From the NCBI RefSeq assembly GCF_900103785.1, contig NZ_FNHE01000007.1, positions 1-64,000 of the forward strand: DNA of 64,000 bases. Direction: 5' to 3'. Origin of the DNA: Geodermatophilus siccatus. GTDB taxonomy: Bacteria > Actinomycetota > Actinomycetes > Mycobacteriales > Geodermatophilaceae. A program made the position numbers and the translations under genes. The notes beneath the pieces are model-generated. The model saw only the letters and a list, made by a program, of their open reading frames with translations, was not told the DNA's origin and ran no database searches. Each line of letters begins with the position of its first letter. Position 1 is the first letter of the stretch. This document shows, one piece after another, positions 52,468-61,377 of the stretch.

Positions 52468-53700
52468 TCAGGCCGCGGCACCGACCGGGGCCGGCCCGAC
52501 GAGCCCGTGCGTGTGCAACGTGTCGTACACCGCCGTCGCCAGGTCGCCGATCCGGTCCTCGTCGGGTGAGCTGTTCAGGCCCATGGCGACGATCAGCCCG
52601 GACTCCGGGAAGTACGCGTGCAGGAAGCGGAAGCCGAGGGTCTGCCCCTCGTAGGACCAGGAGGTGCCCAGGGCGTCGGTCAGCTGGGCGACCCCCAGGC
52701 CGAAACCCCTGGGGTCGTCGGGGCTCGTCGCCTCGATGGGCTCGCCCGTCGCCGTCGACACCAGGCTCAGCAGCTCGGCCATCTGCTGCGGCGGCAGCAG
52801 CCACCCGTCGTACAGCAGGCGCGCCCACAGGGTCATGTCCGCCGTCGTGCTCACGACGCCACCGGCGCCGCGGGCCCAGGACAGGCTGTACCGGCTGACG
52901 TCCTGCCCGACCAGTGCGGCCAGCTCGGGCTGGGTGGTCCGGCTGTAGTAGCCGGCCGGCTGGCGGTCGGCGATCCCCGGGGGGTAGCGGTGCGAGCGGT
53001 AGTACGTGTCCCTGAGGCCCAGCGGGCCGAGGAGCCGGGCGGAGAGCTGGGCGGCGTACCCGGTCCCGGTCACCCGCTCGACGACCAGCTCGGCGAGGAC
53101 GTAGTCGGTGTTCGAGTAGCTGTACCCGGAGGTCGCCGGCAGGGCGGCCGCGTAGCCGAGCAGCTCCTCCCGGGAGAACTCCCGGAGCGGGTGGGCGGCG
53201 TAGTCGGCCAGGAAGTCCGGGGCGTCGTCGTAGGTGGGGATGCCGCTGGTCATGCTCAGCAGGTGCCGGAGGGAGACGTCGGCCCACTGCGGGTACTCCG
53301 GCAGCCACCGACCGACGGGGTCGTCGATCGAGAGGCGACCCTCCGCCTCCAGCTGCAGCAGCAGCACCGAGGTCATCGCCTGGGTGTTGCCGCCGATCTG
53401 CCAGAGGGCGTCCGGCGACACCGGCACGGACCCGCCGAACGCCGTCGTCCCGGCGCTGACGTCCACCGTCTCCGGCCGGTCCCGGAAGCTGACGCTCACC
53501 GCGGCGGCCGAGACGTGCTCCGCCGCACCCCGCCCCTGCAGGTACTGCTCGAGGTCCGCCCGCAGGTCCGCTGCCAGGGCGGGGGTGGGGGCCGCCGGAC
53601 CCGCTGCGGCGGCGGGGGCCGCGAAGCCGGCCGTCACGGCCAGCACCGCGAGGACGAGTCCGGCTCGGGTGGGGCGGGGGTGTGCGCGTCGAGCGGTCAT
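52468..53700 (-). CDS. Secreted serine-hydrolase (beta-lactamase class C fold) homologue, catalytic residues lost
   Basis: 410 residues. The signal peptide is residues 1 to about 33 (LVLAVLAVTAGFAAPAAAAG). The fold is that of class C beta-lactamases/D-Ala-D-Ala peptidases: LEAEGRLSIDDPVGRWLPEY, LLSMTSGIPTYDD and YSYSNTDYVL with the Y195-S-N197 motif. The expected SxxK at 104-107 reads GNTQ, so the nucleophilic Ser and the Lys are both replaced. The third motif reads SYEGQTLGF. It is therefore probably not a hydrolase; a binding or regulatory role is possible. The start is ATG 53698-53700. Confidence 0.85.
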   Translation of the reverse strand: MTARRAHPRPTRAGLVLAVLAVTAGFAAPAAAAGPAAPTPALAADLRADLEQYLQGRGAAEHVSAAAVSVSFRDRPETVDVSAGTTAFGGSVPVSPDALWQIGGNTQAMTSVLLLQLEAEGRLSIDDPVGRWLPEYPQWADVSLRHLLSMTSGIPTYDDAPDFLADYAAHPLREFSREELLGYAAALPATSGYSYSNTDYVLAELVVERVTGTGYAAQLSARLLGPLGLRDTYYRSHRYPPGIADRQPAGYYSRTTQPELAALVGQDVSRYSLSWARGAGGVVSTTADMTLWARLLYDGWLLPPQQMAELLSLVSTATGEPIEATSPDDPRGFGLGVAQLTDALGTSWSYEGQTLGFRFLHAYFPESGLIVAMGLNSSPDEDRIGDLATAVYDTLHTHGLVGPAPVGAAA

Positions 53701-53802
53701 CGGGGGCTCCGCCGTGCGGGGGCACGTCCAGCGGCGGTCGCGGGACGCCGGGCACTGTCGTCCGACACGCCGGTGCCGTCAACGGCCGCCGGTGCGCCGT
53801 GC

Positions 53803-54987
53803 TCAGGCCAGGGCGCGGCCTCGCGCGGCGAGCAGCGGGATGGCCAGCTCCGTCGCGGTGAGTGAGCCGTGGTAGCCGACCAGCCGGCTCGGGCCGGGTT
53901 CCCGCTCCGTGGCGGTCAGTGCCCAGGTGCCGCGGGCGAGCGCCACGACGTCGCCGATCCGCCCCGCCAGGTCGTCGTCCACCGGGCCGAAGACGCCGCT
54001 GGCGATGGCCTCGTCGCGGCCCGCGACCCAGGCGCGGGCCCCGAGGACCTCACGCCACCGCGCCAGCAGATCGGCCTCGGCGCCGGGGACGGCGTGCAGG
54101 TAGCGGGCCCGCGGTTCACCGGCGAGCAGCCGGACGCCCTCGGTGAGCTCGGGGGTGGCGTCGAGGTCGAGCCGGGTGCCCGGCGGGACGTCGAGCATGC
54201 CGTGGTCGGCGGTGACCAGCAGCGCGGCGTCATCCGGCAGGCCGTCGACGACCTGCTCGACGAGCCGGTCGACGAGGGCCAGCTGGGCGCGCCAGCTGGC
54301 CGAGTCGACGCCGCGGACGTGACCGGTGAGGTCCAGCTCGGCGGTGTAGCCGTAGACGAGGGTGCGCGACGCGGCGGCCAGCGACTCCAGCAGGACGGCG
54401 GCCAGGTCGCCGGCGCCCACGGTGCCGGTGTAGCGCGCGCCGCGGTAGGCGACGTTCGACAACCCCGACCCGCGGAACGCGTAGGGCGCCACGGCGCTGA
54501 CCTCGACCCCCGCCTTGGCGGCCTGCTCGAAGACGCTGCGCCGGGTCATCCAGGCCGCGGGGTCGGGGTCGTCGGTCCACTGGACGTGGTTGAGCGTGCG
54601 CTCCTCACCCGGCACCGCCGTGACGAAGCCGAGGACGCCGTGGCTGCCCGGTGGCAGGCCGGTGCCCAGGGTGGTGAGGCTGACGGGTGTGGTGCTCGGG
54701 CAGGGCGCGGAGAGGTCGCCGGCGGGGGTGGCGAGCCCGGCCAGGGTGGGCGCGACGTCCGCGTGCGCGCGGACCAGGTCGGCACCGAGCCCGTCGACCA
54801 GCAGGACGGCGATGCGGCGGGCGCCGGCCAGACCGGCGGTGAGGCCGAGCGGGTCGGGCGGCAGGTCGCCGCGCTCCACGGGGACGCCGAGCGCGGTGGC
54901 GGCGCTGGGGAGGACGTCGGCGAGGGTGGCCGTGCCGTAGTCGGGCCGGGCCAGGTCGGGCGGGAGTCCGTCGACGGGAGAGCTCAC
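53803..54987 (-). CDS. Alkaline phosphatase superfamily protein (nucleotide pyrophosphatase/phosphodiesterase type)
   Basis: 394 residues. The metal site opens IAVLLVDGLGADLV. The nucleophile region CPSTTPVSLTTLGTGLPPGSHGVLG has the catalytic Thr in PSTTPVS. TADHGMLDVPPG supplies the Asp-His pair, and a late His is in VGYHGSLTATELAIPLL. This is the phosphodiesterase branch of the superfamily, common in actinobacteria next to methyltransferase or DUF5998 genes. GTG 54985-54987 overlaps the methyltransferase stop (GTGA). Confidence 0.9.
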   Translation of the reverse strand: MSSPVDGLPPDLARPDYGTATLADVLPSAATALGVPVERGDLPPDPLGLTAGLAGARRIAVLLVDGLGADLVRAHADVAPTLAGLATPAGDLSAPCPSTTPVSLTTLGTGLPPGSHGVLGFVTAVPGEERTLNHVQWTDDPDPAAWMTRRSVFEQAAKAGVEVSAVAPYAFRGSGLSNVAYRGARYTGTVGAGDLAAVLLESLAAASRTLVYGYTAELDLTGHVRGVDSASWRAQLALVDRLVEQVVDGLPDDAALLVTADHGMLDVPPGTRLDLDATPELTEGVRLLAGEPRARYLHAVPGAEADLLARWREVLGARAWVAGRDEAIASGVFGPVDDDLAGRIGDVVALARGTWALTATEREPGPSRLVGYHGSLTATELAIPLLAARGRALA

Positions 54988-55736
54988 GGGCGGGTCGCGA
55001 GCAGGTGCAGCCCGGCGGCGACGTCGCGGTAGGGCGAGCTGCCGGCCAGCGCCAGCTCCAGCCGGCGGACCGCCTCGGGGTCGGCGCCGGAGGCGACGTC
55101 GAGCAGGTCGGCGACGACCGAGACGCCGCGCCAGCTGCCCGGCTGCAGCCCGGCGGCCTCCACCAGGGCGAGCAGGTCGTCGGGGGCGAACCGGCGGCGG
55201 GCCGGACGGCGGGCGCGCCGCGGAGCGGGGTCGCGGTCCTCGAGCAGGGCCAGCGCCTCGACCGGGTGGCCGGCGACCGCCCGGGCCAGCACGGCGCCGG
55301 CCCGGTTGGCCGAGGCGACGCTGGCGGTGCCGCCGGGGCGCAGGGCGCGGGCGAGCTCGCGCAGCGTGGTGGCGGGGTCGTCGACCACCTCGAGCACCGA
55401 GTGGCACAGCGCCAGGTCGTAGCCGCCGTCGGGTCCGGTGGGCACGACCTCGTGCAGCCGGTCGCCGTCGCCCTGGACGCCGTGCACCCGCGACCCGACG
55501 CCGGCGGTCTCGGCCCGCCGGTTCAGCGTGGCGAGGGCGTCGGCGCTGGGGTCGACCACGGTGACGTCGTGGCCCATCCGGGCCAGCCGGACGGCGGAGT
55601 TGCCGCTGCCGCCGCCGACGTCGAGGACCCGCAGCGGGTGGCCTGCCCCGACGAGCGGGTCGAGGGCGGCCCAGACGGCGGCCGCGCGTGCGGGCAGCTG
55701 GTCCGCGGCGGACGAGGCGGAGGCAGACGGCGGCAC
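54984..55736 (-). CDS. Class I SAM-dependent methyltransferase
   Basis: 250 residues. Motif I is VLDVGGGSGNSAVRLARMG, followed by VTVVDPSADALATLNRRAE, GDGDRLHEVV, and YDLALCHSVLEVVDDPATTL. LARALRPGGTASV completes the fold. The substrate is not predictable. A TAGGCT hexamer (55744-55749, minus) seven bases before GTG 55734-55736 suggests a leaderless message for this two-gene operon. Confidence 0.88.
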   Translation of the reverse strand: MPPSASASSAADQLPARAAAVWAALDPLVGAGHPLRVLDVGGGSGNSAVRLARMGHDVTVVDPSADALATLNRRAETAGVGSRVHGVQGDGDRLHEVVPTGPDGGYDLALCHSVLEVVDDPATTLRELARALRPGGTASVASANRAGAVLARAVAGHPVEALALLEDRDPAPRRARRPARRRFAPDDLLALVEAAGLQPGSWRGVSVVADLLDVASGADPEAVRRLELALAGSSPYRDVAAGLHLLATRP

Positions 55737-55884
55737 CCGTCGGAGCCTAGCGGCGGTCGGTCCCGGCCACCGGTCCGCGCGCGGGGTGCGTCCGGCGGCG
55801 GTGACGGCGGTGTGCGCCCACGGCGCATCCCGGGCCGGGAACGCGCCGTCCGCGCACCCCACCACCGCGCGACCGCGTCCTCCC

Positions 55885-56364
55885 CTACGCGGAGACCCCG
55901 TCGGCCGCCCGCCGGATCTCCTCGACGTCGATGCGGCGCATCTGCAGCATCGCCTCGGTGGCCCGCCGGGCTCGTCCGGGATCGGGGTCGTTGAGCAGGG
56001 TGGTGAGCTCGGTCGGCACGACCTGCCAGGAGACGCCGAAGCGGTCCTTGAGCCAGCCGCACATGCTCTCCTCGCCACCGTCGGTCAGGCGGTCCCAGTA
56101 GTGGTCGACCTCCTCCTGGTCGGCGCACATGATCTGGAAGGAGATGGCCTCGGTGAACGGGAACTGGGGACCGCCGTTGAGGCCGACGTACTCCTGGCCG
56201 TCGAGCGTGAAGGAGACGGTCATCGCGGTGCCCTCGGGCATCGGCATGCCGGGGCCGTAGCGGGTGACCTCGCCGATCGAGGAGTTCGGGAAGATCGAGG
56301 TGTAGTGGGCGGCGGCCTGCTCGGCCGCGCCGTCGAACCACAGGCACGGGATCTGCTTGGGCAT
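55885..56364 (-). CDS. VOC superfamily PhnB-like protein
   Basis: 159 residues. PCLWFDGAAEQAAAHYTSIF at the start, TVSFTLDGQEYVGLNGGPQF, and the late GVSWQVVPTEL are the hallmarks of the PhnB/3-demethylubiquinone methyltransferase-like glyoxalase family. The protein is a small cytoplasmic barrel of unknown substrate. The ATG start at 56362-56364 has GAGAGGA just upstream. It forms a single-gene unit. Confidence 0.92.
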   Translation of the reverse strand: MPKQIPCLWFDGAAEQAAAHYTSIFPNSSIGEVTRYGPGMPMPEGTAMTVSFTLDGQEYVGLNGGPQFPFTEAISFQIMCADQEEVDHYWDRLTDGGEESMCGWLKDRFGVSWQVVPTELTTLLNDPDPGRARRATEAMLQMRRIDVEEIRRAADGVSA

Positions 56365-56495
56365 CGGGGGTCCTCTCGGGGTGGGCGGGACGGTCGACTC
56401 CGGCGTCGAGGAGTAGACCGCCGTCCCACCCCCGGGTCATCGGTCGCCGGCGCGCGAGTTCGGTGCGCGAACCCCGACCGCGGAGCCGACCGCTG

Positions 56496-56532
56496 CGCCC
56501 CGCCCCGAGCCTGCGAGCGACGGGGTCCTTCC
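56496..56532 (-). terminator. Family I terminator-like palindrome (copy 11), after dnaE2
   Basis: A short copy: CCCCG pairs with CGGGG around GAGCCTGCGAGCGA, followed by GGTCCTTCC up to the dnaE2 stop. Confidence 0.6.
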
Positions 56533-59500
56533 TCAGTGGCCGGAGCTGCCCGGGCTGGAGTGCCACAGCTTGCGCGGCGGCGACGACGTCCCCCGGCGGG
56601 TGGCGTCGCGGCGGGCCACGGTCATGGCGTCCTCCCCCGCCGGCTTGATGTCGGCGTAGGGCGACATCCGGAAGCCGGTGGGGTGCACCAGCACCGGTTT
56701 GACCACCACCGGCCGCGACCCGCGCGAGGCCGCGGCGCCGGCGATCGACTGCTCGGTGTACTCCCCCGCGGCGGCCATCTGCTCGGCCACCGCCTCCAGC
56801 CCACCGGTCTCCCAGGCCTCGTGCAGCGCCGGCAGCTCCCACGCGCCGGTGGCCCGCAGCGAGACCCCTCGCGGGCCGGTACGGCGCAGCACCCCGCGGA
56901 CCACCAGCAGCCACGAGTGGAAGACCGTCGAGGCGTAGGGACCCTGGGCGTCCTCGAAGAAGGTCGAATCGGTGCAGCCGGTGCCGTCGTCGAGGGTCAC
57001 GAAGACCACCCGGCGGCCGGAGCGGATCGGCGGTGTCTGGGTGGCCACCTTGACGCCGGCGACCAGCACCTCGGCACCACTGCGGCTGGAGAGCAGCTCC
57101 CCGGCCGGCACCGCGCCGATCGCGGCGAGGAACGGCCGGTAGAAGTCGACGACGTGCCGGCTGGCGTCCAGGCCGAGCACCTCCAGCTCGGCGCGCACCA
57201 GCTCGGCGTCGGTGAACTCCGGCAGCCCGCTGCCCTCGGCCCAGCCGAGCCCGGGCTCGTCCGCCTCCTCGCCGGGCAGCTCGGTGCCCGTGTCGAGGCC
57301 CATGAGGTCGAGGCTGAGCTGTCCGGTCGTGGCGGTCCTCACGCCGCTGCGGCTCCACCGGTCCAGCTCGCCGATCTGCAGCAGCAGGTCGCGGCGGGTG
57401 ACCTGCCGGCGGCTGCGGGTGGGCCGGCCGGCCTCGCGGTCGCGGACCCCGAAGCCGTAGAGGGAGTCGAAGCCGCCGGCCAGCACCAGCCGCTCCACCA
57501 CCGGCCGGGACACCGACGCCCGGTGCCAGAAGTCGGTGAGCGAGCGGTAGGGCTGCCCGGCGACGACCCGCTCCACCTCGTCGGCGGAGATGCCCTTCAC
57601 GTCGGCCAGGGACAGCCGGATGCCGTAGCGGGACGGGTCGGGCATCGCCGCGGGCACCCACTCCGGCCGCGTCCAGCCCCCACCCTCGACCTCAGGTCCA
57701 CCCTCAGGGTCGGGGGCGGACCCGAGCCGCTCGACCCGGTAGGTGCCGGCCGAGGCGTTGACGTCCAGGCCCAGCACCCGGACGCCGAAGTTGCGGGCGT
57801 CGTCGAGGATCAGCCGCTTCGGGTACATGCCCGGGTCGTGGGTGAGCACCCCGGCGAGGAAGGCCGCCGGGTGGTGCGTCTTCAGCCACGCCGACTGGTA
57901 GGTGGGCAGCGCGAACGCCGCGGCGTGGGCCTTGCAGAAGCCGAAGGAGCCGAAGGCGACCAGCACCTCCCACACCTGCTCGACCACCTCCACCGGATAG
58001 CGCTTGAGCGCCTCGGGCACGAACCAGGCCCGCACCTCCGGGTGCAGCTCCCGGTCGCCGAGCGCGCGGCGGGCCTCGTCGGCCTGGGCGAGGTCGCAGC
58101 CGGTCATCTGCGCCACGATCTGCAGCACCTGCTCGTGGAAGACGACGACGCCGGCGGTCTGCTCGAGGAACGGCGCGAGGTCGCGGTGCGGGTAGACCGG
58201 GTCCTGCCAGCCGTTCCGGGCCAGCAGGAACGGCGTGACCATGTCGCTCTTGACCGGGCCGGGCCGGAACAGCGAGATGTCGATGACGATGTCCTCGAAC
58301 GTCTCCGGCCCGAACTTGCCGACCAGCTCCCGCTGCCCCGGCGACTCGATCTGGAACATGCCGAGGGTCCGGGTGCTGCGGATCAGCTCGAACGTCGTCG
58401 GGTCGTCGCGCGGGATGGCGTCGATGTCGACGGTCTCGCCGTCGACCCGGGCCACCTCGTCGAGGGCGTGCGCGATCGCCGACTGCATCCGGATGCCGAG
58501 CAGGTCGAGCTTGAGCAGCCCGAGCTCCTCGACGTCGTCCTTGTCGAACTGGCTCATCGGGTAGCCCAGGTAGCTGTTCTCCACCGGGGTGCGGTCGAGC
58601 AGCGTGGCGTCGGACAGCAGCACGCCGCAGGGGTGCAGGGCGATGTGCCGCGGCAGCCCGTCGAGCCGGGCGACCAGGTCGAAGAGCAGGTCGAGGTCGC
58701 CGGTTCCGCCGCCGCGCCGCGAGCCCAGCCGGCTGGCCCGCAGCTCCGGGAGGTCCTTGAGCGCGGCGTGCACCTGGTTGGCCCGGATGTGCGGGAAGGC
58801 CTTGGCGACCGCGTCGACCTCGGCCGGCGGCAGGCCGAGGGCGGCGCCGACGTCGCGGATGGCGTGCCGCACCCGGTAGGTGTCCATCATCGAGATGCAG
58901 CTGACCCGGTGGGCGCCGAAGCGGTCGATGACCGCGTCGTACACCTCCATCCGGCGGGCGGACTCCACGTCGATGTCGACGTCGGGCAGCTGGTGGCGCA
59001 GCGGGGAGAGGAAGCGCTCCATCAGCAGGCCGTACCGGATCGGGTCGACGTCGGAGATGCCCAGCAGGTAGGTGACCAGGCTGCCGGCGCCCGACCCCCG
59101 CGCCGCCGCCCGGACCCTCAGGCTCCTGATGAGGTCGACCACGTCGGCGACGGTGAGGAAGTAGGACGGGTAGCCGAGGGTGTCGATGACCGCCAGCTCG
59201 TCGTCCAGCCGCCGGGCCACCTCCACCGTTCGGAGCATCCCCCGCCGGCCCAGCCCGGCCTCGCAGCGGGCGCGCAGCACCGCCGAGGGGCCCATCCCCT
59301 GCTCGGCCGGGGTGGTGACCACGTCGAGCTCGGGGTAGCGCACGGTGCCGACGCCGAGATCGGCCCGGACGTCGACCGTGCACTGCTCGGCCAGCCGGGC
59401 GGTGCGCTCCAGCAGCCGCAGCGCCGCGTCACGGTCGGGGCCGACGAGGTCCTCGGCGACCTCGGCCATCTCCTTGCCCGACTTCAGGTAGCCCTCGGCG

Positions 59501-60339
59501 GTGCGCCGGTCGACGTGCCGGGTGTCCAGCGGGACCAGCCGGCGCGCCGCGTCCAGGACGTCGGCGGTGGGCGCGTCGAGGGCGTCGACGTAGCGGACCG
59601 CGTTGGTCAGCACCGCCGGCACCCCCTCCGCGGCGGCGAAGCGCAACAGCGCCTGCGCCCGGGACCGGTCACCCCGGCCGCGGTGGTGCACGACCTCCAG
59701 CACCAGCGAGCCGGGGCCGAACACCGCGCGCCAGGCGGCCAGCCGGGCGGATGCCAGGTCGGCCCGCCCGGCAGCCAGCGCGCGGCCCACCGGGGAGTCC
59801 GGGCCCAGCAGGGCCACCAGCCCGGGCGCGTGCTCGGCGGCCAGCGCCAGCGAACTCACCGGCTCCCCGCGCGTGCCCCGCAGGTGGGTGGCGCTGGTCA
59901 GCCGGCACAGCGACCGCCACCCCGCGCCGTCCCGGGCCAGGAAGGTGACCCGCGGCAGCCGCGGGTCGACGCTCGACCCGCCGCGGGCCGGCGAGCGGCG
60001 TCCGACGCGGCCGGGTGCGTCGTCCGGCGCCCCGGGCCGGCGAGCCCGCGCCCGCTGCGCCGAGTGCACCCCGCCGACCACGGGGGCCAGGGCCGGCGGG
60101 ACGGTCGAGTCCACCGAGGGCGTCACGGCCAGGTCCACCCCGAACAGCGGCCGCACGTCGGCCGCCCGGCAGGCCAGCGCGAACTTCACCGCGCCGTAGA
60201 GCCCGTCGCGGTCGGTGAGCGCCAGGGCCCGCATGCCGTGCTCGGCCGCCCGCTCGACCAGGTCGACCGGGTGGTTGGCCCCGTACTGCATGGAGTAGCC
60301 CGAGGCGACGTGGAGGTGGACGAAGGGGTCGGGCCTCAC
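56533..60339 (-). CDS. dnaE2: Error-prone DNA polymerase DnaE2
   Basis: 1268 residues. The PHP domain begins FVHLHVASGYSMQYGANHP. The palm has ARGSGAGSLVTYLLGISDVD and the catalytic Asp cluster LPDVDIDVE (near residue 455). Fingers and later motifs follow: KLDLLGIRMQSAI, FRPGPVKSDMVTPF, FCKAHAAAFALPTYQSAWLK. It lacks the long DnaE1 tail and is the damage-inducible polymerase of the mutasome. A low-complexity insertion (about residues 85-125, rich in Arg, Ala and Pro) makes it longer than most DnaE2. GTG 60337-60339 overlaps the HEPN gene stop. Confidence 0.95.
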   Translation of the reverse strand: MRPDPFVHLHVASGYSMQYGANHPVDLVERAAEHGMRALALTDRDGLYGAVKFALACRAADVRPLFGVDLAVTPSVDSTVPPALAPVVGGVHSAQRARARRPGAPDDAPGRVGRRSPARGGSSVDPRLPRVTFLARDGAGWRSLCRLTSATHLRGTRGEPVSSLALAAEHAPGLVALLGPDSPVGRALAAGRADLASARLAAWRAVFGPGSLVLEVVHHRGRGDRSRAQALLRFAAAEGVPAVLTNAVRYVDALDAPTADVLDAARRLVPLDTRHVDRRTAEGYLKSGKEMAEVAEDLVGPDRDAALRLLERTARLAEQCTVDVRADLGVGTVRYPELDVVTTPAEQGMGPSAVLRARCEAGLGRRGMLRTVEVARRLDDELAVIDTLGYPSYFLTVADVVDLIRSLRVRAAARGSGAGSLVTYLLGISDVDPIRYGLLMERFLSPLRHQLPDVDIDVESARRMEVYDAVIDRFGAHRVSCISMMDTYRVRHAIRDVGAALGLPPAEVDAVAKAFPHIRANQVHAALKDLPELRASRLGSRRGGGTGDLDLLFDLVARLDGLPRHIALHPCGVLLSDATLLDRTPVENSYLGYPMSQFDKDDVEELGLLKLDLLGIRMQSAIAHALDEVARVDGETVDIDAIPRDDPTTFELIRSTRTLGMFQIESPGQRELVGKFGPETFEDIVIDISLFRPGPVKSDMVTPFLLARNGWQDPVYPHRDLAPFLEQTAGVVVFHEQVLQIVAQMTGCDLAQADEARRALGDRELHPEVRAWFVPEALKRYPVEVVEQVWEVLVAFGSFGFCKAHAAAFALPTYQSAWLKTHHPAAFLAGVLTHDPGMYPKRLILDDARNFGVRVLGLDVNASAGTYRVERLGSAPDPEGGPEVEGGGWTRPEWVPAAMPDPSRYGIRLSLADVKGISADEVERVVAGQPYRSLTDFWHRASVSRPVVERLVLAGGFDSLYGFGVRDREAGRPTRSRRQVTRRDLLLQIGELDRWSRSGVRTATTGQLSLDLMGLDTGTELPGEEADEPGLGWAEGSGLPEFTDAELVRAELEVLGLDASRHVVDFYRPFLAAIGAVPAGELLSSRSGAEVLVAGVKVATQTPPIRSGRRVVFVTLDDGTGCTDSTFFEDAQGPYASTVFHSWLLVVRGVLRRTGPRGVSLRATGAWELPALHEAWETGGLEAVAEQMAAAGEYTEQSIAGAAASRGSRPVVVKPVLVHPTGFRMSPYADIKPAGEDAMTVARRDATRRGTSSPPRKLWHSSPGSSGH

Positions 60340-60821
60340 CTCCCGTTCCGGTGCTCGGACCCGCCGACCACCCGGGGACGCGCGCGCCGGGGCGACTCCG
60401 GCGACGGCGTGCTGCCGAGGGCGTTCTCCACGACGGCGAGGAAGGCGCGCACGTCGCGGACCAGGTCGTCGGCCTCGCGGTCGGTGACGGCGTGGGACAG
60501 CCCGGCCTCGGCGGCAGCCCGTTTGGCCGCGCCGGCGGCGAAGAAGGTGGCCCACTCCCCCAGCTCGGGCGCCACCTGGCCGAGCAGCACCCAGGCGCTG
60601 CGGGGGCGGCGCCGCCCGGACTCCGGCCGGGTACGGGCGGCCAGCACCGCGGCCGCGGCGCGCAGCGCGCCCAGGTGGGCGGTGGCGTAGCGCTGCCGGG
60701 CGTCGGCGCTCGCCGCCGCCTCGGCCAGCGCCCGGGAGGCCTGGTCGAGCAGCTGGCGGGCGGCCGGCGGCAGCGGCGGGGGCAGGGGCAGCTGGTCGGC
60801 CATGACGCGGACGGCCCCCAT
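60336..60821 (-). CDS. SAV_6107 family HEPN-domain protein
   Basis: 161 residues. A helical domain (ARQLLDQASRALAEAAASAD, then RYATAHLGALRAAAAVLAAR) is followed by WVLLGQVAPELGEWATFFAAG and a second helical pair. It matches the SAV_6107-type HEPN family found beside SOS polymerases in actinobacteria. The HEPN catalytic Rx4-6H motif is not evident, so nuclease activity is doubtful. ATG 60819-60821 shares one base with the DUF6504 stop (TGATG). Its stop overlaps dnaE2. Confidence 0.8.
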   Translation of the reverse strand: MGAVRVMADQLPLPPPLPPAARQLLDQASRALAEAAASADARQRYATAHLGALRAAAAVLAARTRPESGRRRPRSAWVLLGQVAPELGEWATFFAAGAAKRAAAEAGLSHAVTDREADDLVRDVRAFLAVVENALGSTPSPESPRRARPRVVGGSEHRNGR

Positions 60822-61147
60822 CAGTCGTGCACCCGCACGAGCGACCAGCGGTTGTCCGCCGACTCCCAGCTGAGGTCGAAGACACCGGCGAAGCTCATCC
60901 GCGACCGGCCGGCCCGGACCGCTTCGACCCGCCACACCTGGCGGCCGGCGACCAGCTCGGCGGAGGCGCCACCGGCTCCCGCGGCACCGCGCTGCCACCA
61001 CGGGGCGGTCTCCACCCACGAGTCGAGCAGCTCGCCGACGACGTAGCGCGACTGCCCGCGCCAGAACTGCGCCGGCCCGAGCGGCCCGCGCTCGACCTGC
61101 ACCTCCTCGCCGACCCGCTCGCCGACCCCGCTCAGCACCCGGCTCAT
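60821..61147 (-). CDS. DUF6504 family protein
   Basis: 108 residues, rich in Trp and Arg: GPAQFWRGQSRYVVGELLDSW, VWRVEAVRAG, and SWESADNRWSLVRVHD at the end. DUF6504 proteins accompany Y-family or DnaE2 polymerases in actinobacteria. The function is unknown, and a role in the SOS mutasome is inferred from position. ATG 61145-61147. It is the first gene of the SOS operon, 84 bases downstream of the LexA box. Confidence 0.75.
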   Translation of the reverse strand: MSRVLSGVGERVGEEVQVERGPLGPAQFWRGQSRYVVGELLDSWVETAPWWQRGAAGAGGASAELVAGRQVWRVEAVRAGRSRMSFAGVFDLSWESADNRWSLVRVHD

Positions 61148-61231
61148 GACAGACTCCCCACCCGCTCCGCCGCCCCACCGACCCCGGCCCGCCGCACCGG
61201 GCGGGGAAGGACCCGGGTGCGGCGGGGGGCC

Positions 61232-61263
61232 GTCGTGGTTCGAACGCCTGTTCGAACCACGAC
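61232..61263. promoter_or_regulatory. LexA box (SOS operator) of the dnaE2 operon, extended palindrome
   Basis: The core TCGAAC-GCCT-GTTCGA (61240-61255) is a perfect SOS box. The dyad extends to 14-base arms (61232-61245 with 61250-61263). It lies between the divergent DUF6504 gene and the YbaK gene, 84 bases from the former and 114 from the latter. Confidence 0.9.
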
Positions 61264-61377
61264 GAGTACACCCTGCCGGCACCGACGACGTCAAGCGGGG
61301 CGTGCGGCCGGGTGCGCCCGCCGCACGGGGAGCCCGGGCCCGCAGCGGACCGCCCCGGCCGATGGCAGGATCGACGC

